Assembly: GCA_003134685.1 (NCBI GenBank)
Contig: PLCA01000002.1
Span: 211,966-275,965 of the forward strand
Reading direction: 5' to 3'
DNA length: 64,000 bases
Source: Gemmatimonadota bacterium
GTDB taxonomy: Bacteria > Gemmatimonadota > Gemmatimonadetes > Gemmatimonadales > Gemmatimonadaceae
A program made the translations under genes and the position numbers. Under the pieces are notes generated by a model. The model was not told the origin of the DNA and did no database searches. It was given only the letters and a program-made list of their open reading frames with translations. Each line of letters begins with the position of its first letter. The stretch's first letter is position 1. This document shows, in pieces, positions 8,247 to 16,468 of this stretch.

Positions 8247-9622
8247 CGACCACCTCCGCTTGCGGTTAGCATCATGTCCTTCTTCCCCTCTGGAACGACG
8301 GTAAGAACGATCTTCGGACGGCCGAGGTAGGTCTTCGCTACTCGCTGGACATCGGCAGCGGTGACGCGCTCGTAGCGCGCGGCATCCTGCTGCACGTAAT
8401 CGGGATTGCCGATGAAGTAATTGTACGAGTTGAGCACTTCGGCCTTACCTAGCACGCTTGCCAGCCGGTTGAGGAAGCTCGCTTTGTACAGGTTCTGGGC
8501 CCGCTGGAGCTCCCGCGGTGCCACGCCGGTGTTGATGACATTGGCGATCTCTGTCTGAACGATCCGATCGATGTCCGCGACCTTCTGACCTGGTTTCGGA
8601 GTGATATCGATCTGGAACTTTCCATCTAGGCGCGATCCATCCTGGAACGCGCCCACGTTCTGTGCGATTTGCAGGTCGTAGACGAGCTTCTTGTACAGGC
8701 GCGAATTCTTGTCGTTGGCGATGATCTGAGCGAGGATGTCGAGGGCGGCATCATCTTTCGAGAATCCCTTTACCGAGTGCCACGTATAGAAAATGCGAGG
8801 CAGCTGAACCTTGTCCTCGAGAACGAGGAACGTGTCATGTGGGATCGTAACGCTGGGAACGGTGAGCCTCCTCTTCACTTCCGGCCCCCGGGGAATGCTC
8901 CCAAAGTACTGGGCCACCAGTTTCTTCACCGTCGCCGGATCGAAATCTCCGGCAATCGTCAGGGTCGCATTGTTCGGTGCATAGTAGGTCTTGAAGAAGT
9001 TCTGCACGTCCGTCAGCGATGCGGCACTGAGGTCGGACATCGAGCCGATGACCGGCCACGAGTACGGGTGTGTTTTAGGATAGAGCGCGGCAAGGATGAT
9101 TTCGTCCGCCCGTCCGTAGGGCACGTTGTCGACGCGCTGCCGCCGCTCGTTCTTCACCACGTCGCGCTGAAGATCGACCTTGGCGAGATCCATCGTCGGC
9201 AGGAGAAATCCCATCCTGTCCGCATCGAGCCACAGCGCCAGGGCCAACGCGTTCGACGGCAACACCTCATAGTAGTTGGTGCGGTCTTCCGTCGTCGAGC
9301 CGTTGTTGTTGGCACCGGCTGATTCAAGAAGCTGGTCGAACGTGCCGACTGGAACGTGCTGCGAGCCCATGAACATTATGTGCTCGAACAAATGAGCAAA
9401 TCCGGTTCGCCCGACCTGTTCGTCACCCGAGCCGACGTGATACCACGTGTCGACCGCGATGATCGGAGTCGAGTGATCCTCGTGGAGAATGACCTCGAGA
9501 CCATTTGGGAGATGATACTTCTCGAACTGGATACGAGGGGTGGCTTGCGCATTGGCGCGCGGCCCCGCCAGAATGCCGAGAATTAAGTAGCACAGTGCCA
9601 CTAAAGGAGTTCTCTTCTTCAC
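8243..9622 (-). CDS. secreted M16 zinc peptidase, catalytic subunit
   Basis: Catalytic M16 peptidase of 459 residues with signal peptide (MKKRTPLVALCYLILGILAGPRANA, about 25 residues), zinc motif HLFEH (about residues 78-82) and third-ligand segment VVKNERR. Start is GTG at 9622, overlapping the YdcF stop as GTGA, with GAGAGGAAG as ribosome-binding site. Periplasmic peptide degradation is the likely role. It belongs to an operon DUF4177, beta-CASP nuclease, YdcF, M16 catalytic, M16 non-catalytic. Confidence 0.9.
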   Translation of the reverse strand: MKKRTPLVALCYLILGILAGPRANAQATPRIQFEKYHLPNGLEVILHEDHSTPIIAVDTWYHVGSGDEQVGRTGFAHLFEHIMFMGSQHVPVGTFDQLLESAGANNNGSTTEDRTNYYEVLPSNALALALWLDADRMGFLLPTMDLAKVDLQRDVVKNERRQRVDNVPYGRADEIILAALYPKTHPYSWPVIGSMSDLSAASLTDVQNFFKTYYAPNNATLTIAGDFDPATVKKLVAQYFGSIPRGPEVKRRLTVPSVTIPHDTFLVLEDKVQLPRIFYTWHSVKGFSKDDAALDILAQIIANDKNSRLYKKLVYDLQIAQNVGAFQDGSRLDGKFQIDITPKPGQKVADIDRIVQTEIANVINTGVAPRELQRAQNLYKASFLNRLASVLGKAEVLNSYNYFIGNPDYVQQDAARYERVTAADVQRVAKTYLGRPKIVLTVVPEGKKDMMLTASGGGR

Positions 9623-10242
9623 AACTTCCTCTCGAAAAAGAAGGCGAGCGGTGCTTTCAGCGATTCGCTAAAAATATACTTCCAGCGCTCTTCCCGGTTC
9701 GGTGAGATGGGGCTGGTTTGCGTGGGAGATGTATAGGGGGTAAACCCGAAACGCCTCGCCAGGATTCGCAGGCGTAGCATGTGAAAGGGATCACTTACGA
9801 GAAGAGCCGTTTGAAGCCCGCGTACTTCGAGCATGCCCGCGACTGCGCGCATTGACTCGCTGGTCGTCCGACCTTCGTTCTCCACCAGAATTGCGCTGTC
9901 CGGAACGTCGTGTTTCCGGGCGTAGTTTCTTCCCACCGCCGCCTCACTGGTAGTGTCGCCTGATCCCGTTCCGCCTGTAAGTATCAGCAGCGACGCTAGA
10001 TGGCGGTTCCAGAGATCGAGTGCATGATCGAGCCGGGCGCGAAGCACAGGCGATGGTTTGCCCGCATACTGCGCGGCACCCAGTACGACTATCGCCTGTG
10101 CTGGCTGTGCCTCATCCCTTGAGCTCCAAATGAGAACGGCAGTAGCGGAAGCGATCCAAAGCGCGAATGCCGCGACAACCAGGACCGTCAGGATTCGCCG
10201 AACGATCTTTAGGGCATGTTTTGCTTTCGCAGCACGCTTCAT
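9619..10242 (-). CDS. YdcF/ElyC (DUF218) family protein
   Basis: Inner-membrane protein with one N-terminal helix (about residues 14-38) and a DUF218 domain. Typical marks are AIVVLGAAQYAGKPSPVLRARLDHAL (start of the domain), ILTGGTGSGDTTSEA and the VENEGRTTSESM and VSDPFHMLRL segments. Relatives such as E. coli ElyC and SanA affect envelope biogenesis, but the biochemical reaction is not established. It sits between the beta-CASP nuclease gene (15-bp gap) and the M16 catalytic gene (4-base overlap), consistent with an envelope-related operon. Confidence 0.85.
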   Translation of the reverse strand: MKRAAKAKHALKIVRRILTVLVVAAFALWIASATAVLIWSSRDEAQPAQAIVVLGAAQYAGKPSPVLRARLDHALDLWNRHLASLLILTGGTGSGDTTSEAAVGRNYARKHDVPDSAILVENEGRTTSESMRAVAGMLEVRGLQTALLVSDPFHMLRLRILARRFGFTPYTSPTQTSPISPNREERWKYIFSESLKAPLAFFFERKL

Positions 10243-10256
10243 TCGTAGAAGCTACG

Positions 10257-11639
10257 CTAGAAAGGACGCCTCGTGTGAGGCTCCGGACACTCGACGGAAT
10301 ACCCCTTTGCTACCAGAGCAGCCTTGAATTCGTCCTGCACTGGAGCTTCGCCGTGTACCAGCCATACCGACCCCATCTTCGGGGACTTGTCCCTGACGCG
10401 CCCCAGCCAGGCTGTCAACTCGGTTCGGTCGGCGTGCGCGCTGTACCCATCGATGACCTCGACACGCGCATGGAGGGCGACATCCTCGCCAAAGATCCGG
10501 AGAACCGGTTGTCTCTCCACGACTCTCCGACCGAGCGTATGCTCAGCCTGAAACCCCACGACAAGAATCGTATTCCGTGGATCGCCTGCGCCTTGCGCCA
10601 GGTGATGAAGAATTCGCCCGTTCTCCATCATCCCCGATGCGGCAATTACCACCATCGGGCCGTGAGACCGCGATATAGCCTTTGATTCCTCCACATCACG
10701 CGTGTAGTGAAGAAGGTCGAAGCGGAAAAGCTCCTTCGCGATCCGTACCATTTCTTCGGATCGATCGAAGCTTTCCGGGTGCATCTCGAACACGGTCGTT
10801 GCATCAATCGCCAAAGGGCTGTCGACATAGATTGGAATCGCCGGGATTGCGCCTTCCCTGACGAGACCATGAAGTACGTAGATCATTTCCTGCGTTCGAC
10901 CAATCGCGAACGCGGGGATGAGAACTCGCCCTCCCCGCGCGGCGGTCTCGCGAACCACATGGGCCAGCTGCGCTCGGGCACCTGCTACGGATTCGTGGTC
11001 CCTGTTTCCGTAGGTCGATTCCATGATCAGGGCGTCGGCGCCCTCAGGCGGAATCGGATCCCTGACTATGGCGAGACCACTTCTCCCAACGTCTCCGGAA
11101 AAAACGAGCCGCTTTGTTTTCCCTCCCTCCGTGCAATCGACCAGGACAGACGCCGAGCCAAGGATATGACCGGCGTCGATGTAACTGGCGCGCACTCCGG
11201 GAACGACATCGAAAGGTCTGTTGTAGGGAACGCCGACCATCAAGTCCATCGTGCGTACCGCGTGTCGCATTCCGTACAGCGGCTCGATGAAGTCCTTTTT
11301 CCTCTTGGCCAGAAACTCGGCGTCTTTCTCCTGGATGTGGGCCGAATCCGCAAGCATTATCGCACACAGGTCTCGTGTTGCCGACGTTGCCCATATCGTC
11401 TTGGAGTAGCCTTCCGCGATCAGGTATGGAAGGCGCCCTGAGTGGTCGATGTGCGCGTGCGAGAGCACAACGGCGTCGAGATCCTTGATCGGCAGCGGAA
11501 GCTTGCGATTCTTCTCGGCTGACTCCTGCCGCCTTCCCTGAAACATTCCGCAATCGAGCGCTACGGTATAGCCGTTGACGTGAAGGAGATGACAGGACCC
11601 TGTGACTTCGCGCGCAGCGCCAACGAACGTTATCTCCAA
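10257..11639 (-). CDS. MBL-fold/beta-CASP RNA nuclease
   Basis: Metallo-beta-lactamase RNA-processing nuclease of the CPSF73/Ysh1-like bacterial group, 460 residues. The zinc motif HxHxDH is present (SHAHIDHSG, about residues 59-67); GDVGR and ESTYGNRDHE belong to the MBL/beta-CASP junction; the C-terminal part has the RMMBL-type IDGYSAHADRTEL and VWLVHGEAPVQDEF. Expected role: endo- or exonucleolytic RNA processing in the cytoplasm. Start is TTG at 11639 with ribosome-binding site AAGGA, which lies in the last codons of the small DUF4177 gene five bases upstream, so the two are probably coupled. Confidence 0.88.
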   Translation of the reverse strand: MEITFVGAAREVTGSCHLLHVNGYTVALDCGMFQGRRQESAEKNRKLPLPIKDLDAVVLSHAHIDHSGRLPYLIAEGYSKTIWATSATRDLCAIMLADSAHIQEKDAEFLAKRKKDFIEPLYGMRHAVRTMDLMVGVPYNRPFDVVPGVRASYIDAGHILGSASVLVDCTEGGKTKRLVFSGDVGRSGLAIVRDPIPPEGADALIMESTYGNRDHESVAGARAQLAHVVRETAARGGRVLIPAFAIGRTQEMIYVLHGLVREGAIPAIPIYVDSPLAIDATTVFEMHPESFDRSEEMVRIAKELFRFDLLHYTRDVEESKAISRSHGPMVVIAASGMMENGRILHHLAQGAGDPRNTILVVGFQAEHTLGRRVVERQPVLRIFGEDVALHARVEVIDGYSAHADRTELTAWLGRVRDKSPKMGSVWLVHGEAPVQDEFKAALVAKGYSVECPEPHTRRPF

Positions 11640-11643
11640 ACAG

Positions 11644-11820
11644 CTATCCTTCTGCTACTGCATCACGCTGAAACAGGATCGTGAGCCGTTGCTCATCCTG
11701 CGACATCAGCGCTGGCTCCCATCCTCCTCTGCTTCTCTCGTTCAGAAGATCGGTGAGGGTGTCTTCGTCCTCGCGCGTATGCCGCGTCAGCTTGACCACG
11801 ACAGCCTGGTATTCTTTCAT
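11644..11820 (-). CDS. small DUF4177-like protein
   Basis: A 58-residue product starting MKEYQAVVVKLTRH and ending FQRDAVAEG. The pattern (short beta strand YQAVVVKL, a helix TLTDLLNERSRGGWEP, then strand RLTILFQR) is that of DUF4177, whose members read YEYKVV...LNELGKEGWEL...LKR. A stop codon lies three codons upstream of the ATG, fixing the start; no clear ribosome-binding site. It is followed four bases later by the beta-CASP nuclease gene, and its last codons form that gene's ribosome-binding site. No function is known for the family. Confidence 0.72.
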   Translation of the reverse strand: MKEYQAVVVKLTRHTREDEDTLTDLLNERSRGGWEPALMSQDEQRLTILFQRDAVAEG

Positions 11821-11884
11821 CAGGGATTAGAGATTATGGGTCGGTGGGTGTTCACAGTGCTAATGCCGGAATCATGGGGCTAGA

Positions 11885-12535
11885 ATGATCGAGCGCGTCA
11901 AGGAATTCCCCTCTCTGACTATTATCCGGCATCCCCTCGTTCAGCACAAGCTGACGATCCTGCGGGACCGGCAGACGGAGACCAAAACCTTCAAGGAGCT
12001 CGTCGATGAGATTGCGATGCTCATGGCATACGAGGCCACCAGTGAGCTGAGTCTCGAGCCGAGAGAAGTAAACACTCCGCTCGAGAAAACCTCGGGATGG
12101 CATATCAGCGGGAAGAAGCTGACACTCGTTCCGATTCTACGCGCCGGACTCGGAATGGTAGAGGGAATTCTCCGCCTTGTGCCATCGGCGCGGGTGGGCC
12201 ACATCGGACTCTACCGGGACCACAGCACCTTGCAGCCAGTCGACTACTATTTCAAAGTGCCCGGGGACACGGCCGAGCGAGACTTCTTCCTCCTCGACCC
12301 GATGCTTGCCACCGGAGGAAGCGCTACTGCCGCTGTCGCCTCGCTGAAGAGAGCAGGCGCAAACCGGATTCGATTTCTTTGTTTAGTCGCCGCTCCCGAG
12401 GGAGTCCGGTTTCTCAGTCGCGCGCATCCAGATGTCCAGATCTATTGCGCGGCACTTGACCGGGAACTCAACAAGCAGGGTTATATCCTGCCGGGCCTTG
12501 GAGACGCTGGAGACAGACTGTTCGGCACCCGCTGA
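11885..12535 (+). CDS. upp: uracil phosphoribosyltransferase
   Basis: Makes UMP from uracil and PRPP (pyrimidine salvage). The 216-residue product has the PRPP-binding loop [10 protein letters not shown] (about residues 138-147), the conserved [13 protein letters not shown] segment (about 81-93) and the C-terminal uracil-binding [13 protein letters not shown]. It is a single gene, divergent from the DUF4177 operon and convergent with the DUF2225 gene (3-base gap). The ATG lacks a clear ribosome-binding site. Confidence 0.94.
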   Translation: MIERVKEFPSLTIIRHPLVQHKLTILRDRQTETKTFKELVDEIAMLMAYEATSELSLEPREVNTPLEKTSGWHISGKKLTLVPILRAGLGMVEGILRLVPSARVGHIGLYRDHSTLQPVDYYFKVPGDTAERDFFLLDPMLATGGSATAAVASLKRAGANRIRFLCLVAAPEGVRFLSRAHPDVQIYCAALDRELNKQGYILPGLGDAGDRLFGTR

Positions 12536-12538
12536 ACG

Positions 12539-13189
12539 CTAGCCGAACCATTCCCTGGGGTTCAGCTTCTGCTGGTCCGCGGCGTCGATGACCCATTGCT
12601 GGCTCTGAGCATCGGTCACCTCGCTGGCGACCAGCTCGAACCAGGTTGTCGCCTTCTTTACATCCCCGATTCGCCTCCAGAGCTCGCCGACCAGATAGGT
12701 GAGGATTGCTCGCTCTTCCCTCGGAACGGCGTCGTAGGCCTGGAGCGATTCCTCGAACATCCACGCGGCATGACGCCGGAAGTACCGCTCCGCTTCCGCA
12801 TCTCCCTCATCGACACAGCACCAGGCGGCACGAAGAAGGAGATCCGCAATGTGACGAGGATCGAGGCCTTGCCATTGAGCGACCTTGGCGGCGGCCTCAT
12901 ACTTTTCCGAGCCACAAACTAGCGACGGTCGAAGCGGAGCGAGCTCCGTGAGAACGTGCTGTTTCAGCCCCGGGCTTACATCCGTCGCGGGCGTAAAATC
13001 TGCCTCTCCACCAGAGTAGCCGCATTCGCTGCACATATGGATGAGATAGGCAAGTGGCTGCGTTCCGGCAGCCCGTTCGTGAAAATCGGTCCTTTTGCCC
13101 CCGAACGCATTCGTGGAAACTACGCTCTGGGACTTGAACTCGTTGTCACATACGGGACAACGAAGCTCGATCTGACGCAGCGTTGTCAT
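12539..13189 (-). CDS. DUF2225 family protein
   Basis: Cytoplasmic protein of 216 residues with an N-terminal zinc-ribbon-like region (CPVCDNEF and, about 40 residues later, CSECGYSG, two CxxC pairs) followed by a helical repeat region rich in TPR-like helices (about 85-215). This layout is DUF2225. The frame is open further upstream to 13315, but ATG 13189 has a near-perfect ribosome-binding site (AAAGGAGGAG) and is the family start. Function unknown; the CxxC pairs suggest metal or redox binding. Confidence 0.82.
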   Translation of the reverse strand: MTTLRQIELRCPVCDNEFKSQSVVSTNAFGGKRTDFHERAAGTQPLAYLIHMCSECGYSGGEADFTPATDVSPGLKQHVLTELAPLRPSLVCGSEKYEAAAKVAQWQGLDPRHIADLLLRAAWCCVDEGDAEAERYFRRHAAWMFEESLQAYDAVPREERAILTYLVGELWRRIGDVKKATTWFELVASEVTDAQSQQWVIDAADQQKLNPREWFG

Positions 13190-14298
13190 GGCTACTCCTC
13201 CTTTCAGCGCTTCGAAGCTCAGAAACACAGAAGGAATATCTGTGCCACGATTTTGAAATCGATGCGAAAGAGATCGGCCTTGTAGAGAGTTTCCGTGGAT
13301 TGTATCTTCTCGCATCGCAAAACCCGCGACTGGCTCACCACCCCGCGACCTGGTCGTTGATGCTCATCAACCTACTGCCTGACTTTTTCGCAGTTCACAA
13401 CAGTACAGACCGTGTCGCCGCCTATCTCCGCTACTTTGAAAATCACCGCCGCTTCCTAGAAGCCTACTGGCACAACTATGTGCTGGATCCGGCGGGGCCG
13501 CATTTTCTGGAAGTCGTTCGCTCTGCCGCACTTGCGAGCCGTGTAGACCTTCGCACGATGCTCGAAAGAATTGACGTCGTCTCGCTGGCTCGAAATACGG
13601 AAGAGCAATGCCGGACCCTTTTTGATGTTGACACGGACATCGACGTTGTGCTCATGGTCGGCGTCGGTGCGGCGAATGCCGGCGAGCTTGTGGTCGAGGG
13701 AAAGGGAATCGCATTCGTTTGCCTCGAGCATTTCACCAGCGTGACCAATCCGGAGACCCAGGGCCTCGGACTCGATCCGGAATTGATCCCGTTGTGGCTC
13801 ACCCACGAGATCGCGCACACAGTCCGCTATACCTCGCCTACCAGCCGGAGCGAGATGAAACAGCTGATCGACGATGCGGGCGGCTATTACTCGTATTGGG
13901 AAACCGGCAGGCGCGCCTCGCTCCGCGAGCTCATGATCAACGAAGGCCTGGCCACGATTGCCTCGAGAACCATTAGCCCCGGGCATGCAGCGTGGGAGTA
14001 CTACGGCTACACAAGACGCGAGTACGCCAGCGTCCGTGAGCTCGAGCCTTTGATGACGAGAGCGCTCAGCAATGATCTGGATCGTGCCGGTTTGGGACTG
14101 CGTCTCAGGTATCTCTCCGGCGGGATGAGTGATGACGCCCGAACCGTCGAACGTCATGTCTTCCCCGAGCGAAGCGGCTACTTTCTCGGCACGAAGATGG
14201 TTGAGGAGGCTGTCAACTCACGCGGTCTCTCGTGGGCGATACGTGCCGGTGCCGGCGAGATCACATCGCTTGCCAGCTCTGCCGCTGCCTCAGCTTAA
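13183..14298 (+). CDS. putative zinc metallopeptidase (HEXXH, DUF2268-like)
   Basis: Product of up to 371 residues with the zinc motif HEIAH (about residues 210-214) and, some 44 residues later, NEGLATIAS (about 250-258), whose Glu fits a third ligand in gluzincins; this spacing resembles the DUF2268/YjaZ-type predicted proteases. No signal peptide or membrane helix is seen. The start is unsure: the longest frame begins with TTG at 13183 and would overlap the start of the divergent DUF2225 gene; another TTG is at 13300. Substrate unknown. Confidence 0.68.
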   Translation: MSWLLLLSALRSSETQKEYLCHDFEIDAKEIGLVESFRGLYLLASQNPRLAHHPATWSLMLINLLPDFFAVHNSTDRVAAYLRYFENHRRFLEAYWHNYVLDPAGPHFLEVVRSAALASRVDLRTMLERIDVVSLARNTEEQCRTLFDVDTDIDVVLMVGVGAANAGELVVEGKGIAFVCLEHFTSVTNPETQGLGLDPELIPLWLTHEIAHTVRYTSPTSRSEMKQLIDDAGGYYSYWETGRRASLRELMINEGLATIASRTISPGHAAWEYYGYTRREYASVRELEPLMTRALSNDLDRAGLGLRLRYLSGGMSDDARTVERHVFPERSGYFLGTKMVEEAVNSRGLSWAIRAGAGEITSLASSAAASA

Positions 14299-14300
14299 AA

Positions 14301-15674
14301 TCACTTTCCAACACAGAAAGAGCTAAACACCCGGTCGAGCACATCCTCGACTTCCACGGCGCCGATCAACTCTTCGAGGGAATAGACCGCGGTCCGGAGG
14401 TGGACTGCAGCGACGGTCGCTGGAAGCTTCTCTTCCCGCCACGCTTCCGTGAATTGTTTGAGCTCTGAGCTGGCAGTACTGATCGCGTTTCGATGACGGG
14501 CTCTCGTTAGTATGGGCAAGTCGGGAATGATCTCCCCATGCCGTGTATCCAGCGCCTCGTCGATCGCACACAGCAGCTCCCGAAGACCGGTTCCTGTCTC
14601 AGCGCTAACCGGAATCACAGTCCGCGAGAGCAAACTTTCGTCGCGCTTTGATACTAAATCACTTTTGGTGAGAACCGCCAGAATCGGCGCCGTCGAGCTA
14701 CTACTGACCAGGCTTACTATCTCCTCGAGGCTTCTCGAATCCTCCGCGCATGCAAGCACTATCTGGGCACTTCGCATATAGCGCTCGCTCACCTCCATCC
14801 CGAGGCGCTCAATTCGGTCTTCCGTTTCCCGAAGCCCTGCGGTATCCACCAAACGGAGGGGCCACTTGCCGCTATCGATCACAGCCTCGAGAGCATCTCG
14901 CGTAGTCCCGGGCATTTCGGTCACAATCGCACGGGATCTGCCCAAGAGTGCATTAAAGAGAGAGGATTTCCCCGCGTTTGGCGGGCCCACGATTACGACA
15001 ATCGCGCCTTCGCGGATGACCTCCCCCGCTGGCACGGTAGAGAGGAGCGCTTCGAGAGAGCTCGCAATTCCCTCCGCGGCCTGATCAATCCTGCTTCGCG
15101 GAACTGGTCCGTCATCTTCTTCCGGGAAATCGACATCGTAGGCAATTAGCGCCTCGAGCCCGATGAGATCATTCCTGAGGCTCAGAAGGCGACGTGACAG
15201 CCCTCCATCCAGCTGGCGGAGAGCCGTTAGCTGCATGATGTGAGAGCTGGCATCTATCAGGTCACCGATCGCCTCAGCCTGAAGGATATCCAGCTTGCCG
15301 TTGAGTACGGCTCGACGCGTGAATTCCCCGGGCGTTGCTTGTCGCGCCCCCGACGAAATCAGAGCCGCGACAATGGTGCTCGGAACGAGGTAGCCACCAT
15401 GCGTCGAGAATTCGACCGTGTTGTCACCGGTGAAGGAACCAGGGCTCGGAAACAGCGTAACCAGCGCTTGATCGAGTTTCTGCTCCCCATCAAATACATC
15501 ACACAATTGGCTTACGCGCGGTTCCGGCGGTGGCAGTCGCAGATGCTTCGCGGCAATCGAAAAAGCATTCGGTCCACTGAGTCTGACAAGAGCGACTGCA
15601 CCACGCCCCGGCGCGCTCGCGACTGAGACGATCGTGTCCTCCAGTTGCACGGCACTCGTGCCGGCGGATATCAC
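14301..15674 (-). CDS. mnmE: tRNA uridine-5-carboxymethylaminomethyl modification GTPase MnmE
   Basis: With MnmG it installs the cmnm5 group on U34 of certain tRNAs. All parts are present: N-terminal tetrahydrofolate-binding domain (VALVRLSGP, GEFTRRAVLNGKLDL-type segment), G domain inserted in the helical domain with G1 GPPNAGKSS (about residue 214-222) and G3 DTAGLRE, and the C-terminal CVGK motif. 457 residues is usual. Start is GTG, overlapping the stop of the upstream MBL gene (GTGA). The partner mnmG lies at 39.9-41.9 kb. Confidence 0.95.
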   Translation of the reverse strand: MISAGTSAVQLEDTIVSVASAPGRGAVALVRLSGPNAFSIAAKHLRLPPPEPRVSQLCDVFDGEQKLDQALVTLFPSPGSFTGDNTVEFSTHGGYLVPSTIVAALISSGARQATPGEFTRRAVLNGKLDILQAEAIGDLIDASSHIMQLTALRQLDGGLSRRLLSLRNDLIGLEALIAYDVDFPEEDDGPVPRSRIDQAAEGIASSLEALLSTVPAGEVIREGAIVVIVGPPNAGKSSLFNALLGRSRAIVTEMPGTTRDALEAVIDSGKWPLRLVDTAGLRETEDRIERLGMEVSERYMRSAQIVLACAEDSRSLEEIVSLVSSSSTAPILAVLTKSDLVSKRDESLLSRTVIPVSAETGTGLRELLCAIDEALDTRHGEIIPDLPILTRARHRNAISTASSELKQFTEAWREEKLPATVAAVHLRTAVYSLEELIGAVEVEDVLDRVFSSFCVGK

Positions 15675-16459
15675 GCGGTCACCGCGGGAAGAACGAAGGT
15701 GGTGCCAGGCTCAAGAATTTTTACCGACGGATGGAGGGGGTGGTCCTGAAGCGTTGCTCTGAGTCTGTCGATCGCATCGAAAGCAGTCGACGTAACGTGG
15801 TTGAACGTCCCCCAGTGATATGGGATGAAGTACCGCGCGTTCAGCCTTTCGAAGAGAGTGAGCGCATCACTGCTCGTCAGGTGTCCTTTGCGAAATCCCG
15901 GCTTCCACCACGGGGCGTGCCCGATTGGAAGAAGGGCGAGATCAAGGTTGCGCCCGTTGGCGACCAGATGGTCCTCGACCAGATGTGTCGTGTCAGGGGT
16001 GAGGGCCGTGTCGCCGGCAAAGAAACACGACACCGTATTCGTATCAATAAGATACATATTGGTTGCGCTTCTCCAGCGATCCACGCCATAGCGGTTTCCT
16101 TTGTGCGTCGCCGAAGCTGCCCGGATTTTTACGCCATCGAGCTCGGCTCCCTCGCCTGCCGCAACCGCAACAGCGTGCCTATACCCCTGCTTTCTCAGCC
16201 ATTTGGCAATTGCCGGTGGAGCGAACAGAGGAATGTCTTCCGGAAGTGCGTCGAGGGAAGCAAAAGACAGGTGATCGGCATGCGCATGTGTCAGCAGGAT
16301 TGCATCGAGTTTTGGAAGTGCTTCGAGAGCGATGCCGGGTGGGCTCACGCGCGCCAGAAATTTCCCGAGCGCCGAATCGAAATTGGGATCCGTGAGGATT
16401 CGTCTTCCGCCAATTTCAATTAGTAGCGTTGCGTGACCAATGTATGTGACACGCAGCAT
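15671..16459 (-). CDS. MBL-fold hydrolase, UlaG-like
   Basis: 262-residue metallo-beta-lactamase-fold protein with the metal motif THAHADH (about residues 54-60) and N-terminal YIGHATLLIEIGG, typical of the UlaG / N-acylphosphatidylethanolamine phospholipase D-like group (COG2220). The later GDTALT and the PYHWGTFNH segments supply further ligands. It has a good ribosome-binding site (AAGGGGGA) and lies between yidC (9-bp gap) and mnmE (4-base overlap), where many bacteria have jag/khpB. Substrate unknown. Confidence 0.83.
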   Translation of the reverse strand: MLRVTYIGHATLLIEIGGRRILTDPNFDSALGKFLARVSPPGIALEALPKLDAILLTHAHADHLSFASLDALPEDIPLFAPPAIAKWLRKQGYRHAVAVAAGEGAELDGVKIRAASATHKGNRYGVDRWRSATNMYLIDTNTVSCFFAGDTALTPDTTHLVEDHLVANGRNLDLALLPIGHAPWWKPGFRKGHLTSSDALTLFERLNARYFIPYHWGTFNHVTSTAFDAIDRLRATLQDHPLHPSVKILEPGTTFVLPAVTA

Positions 16460-16468
16460 GTATCCCCC

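Noticed and set aside
8669-9322. Open frame of 217 codons opposite the second catalytic M16 gene
   Set aside because: Composition (Val/Arg-rich, repeated HH-type stretches) is that of a codon-position shadow; the M16 gene explains the region.
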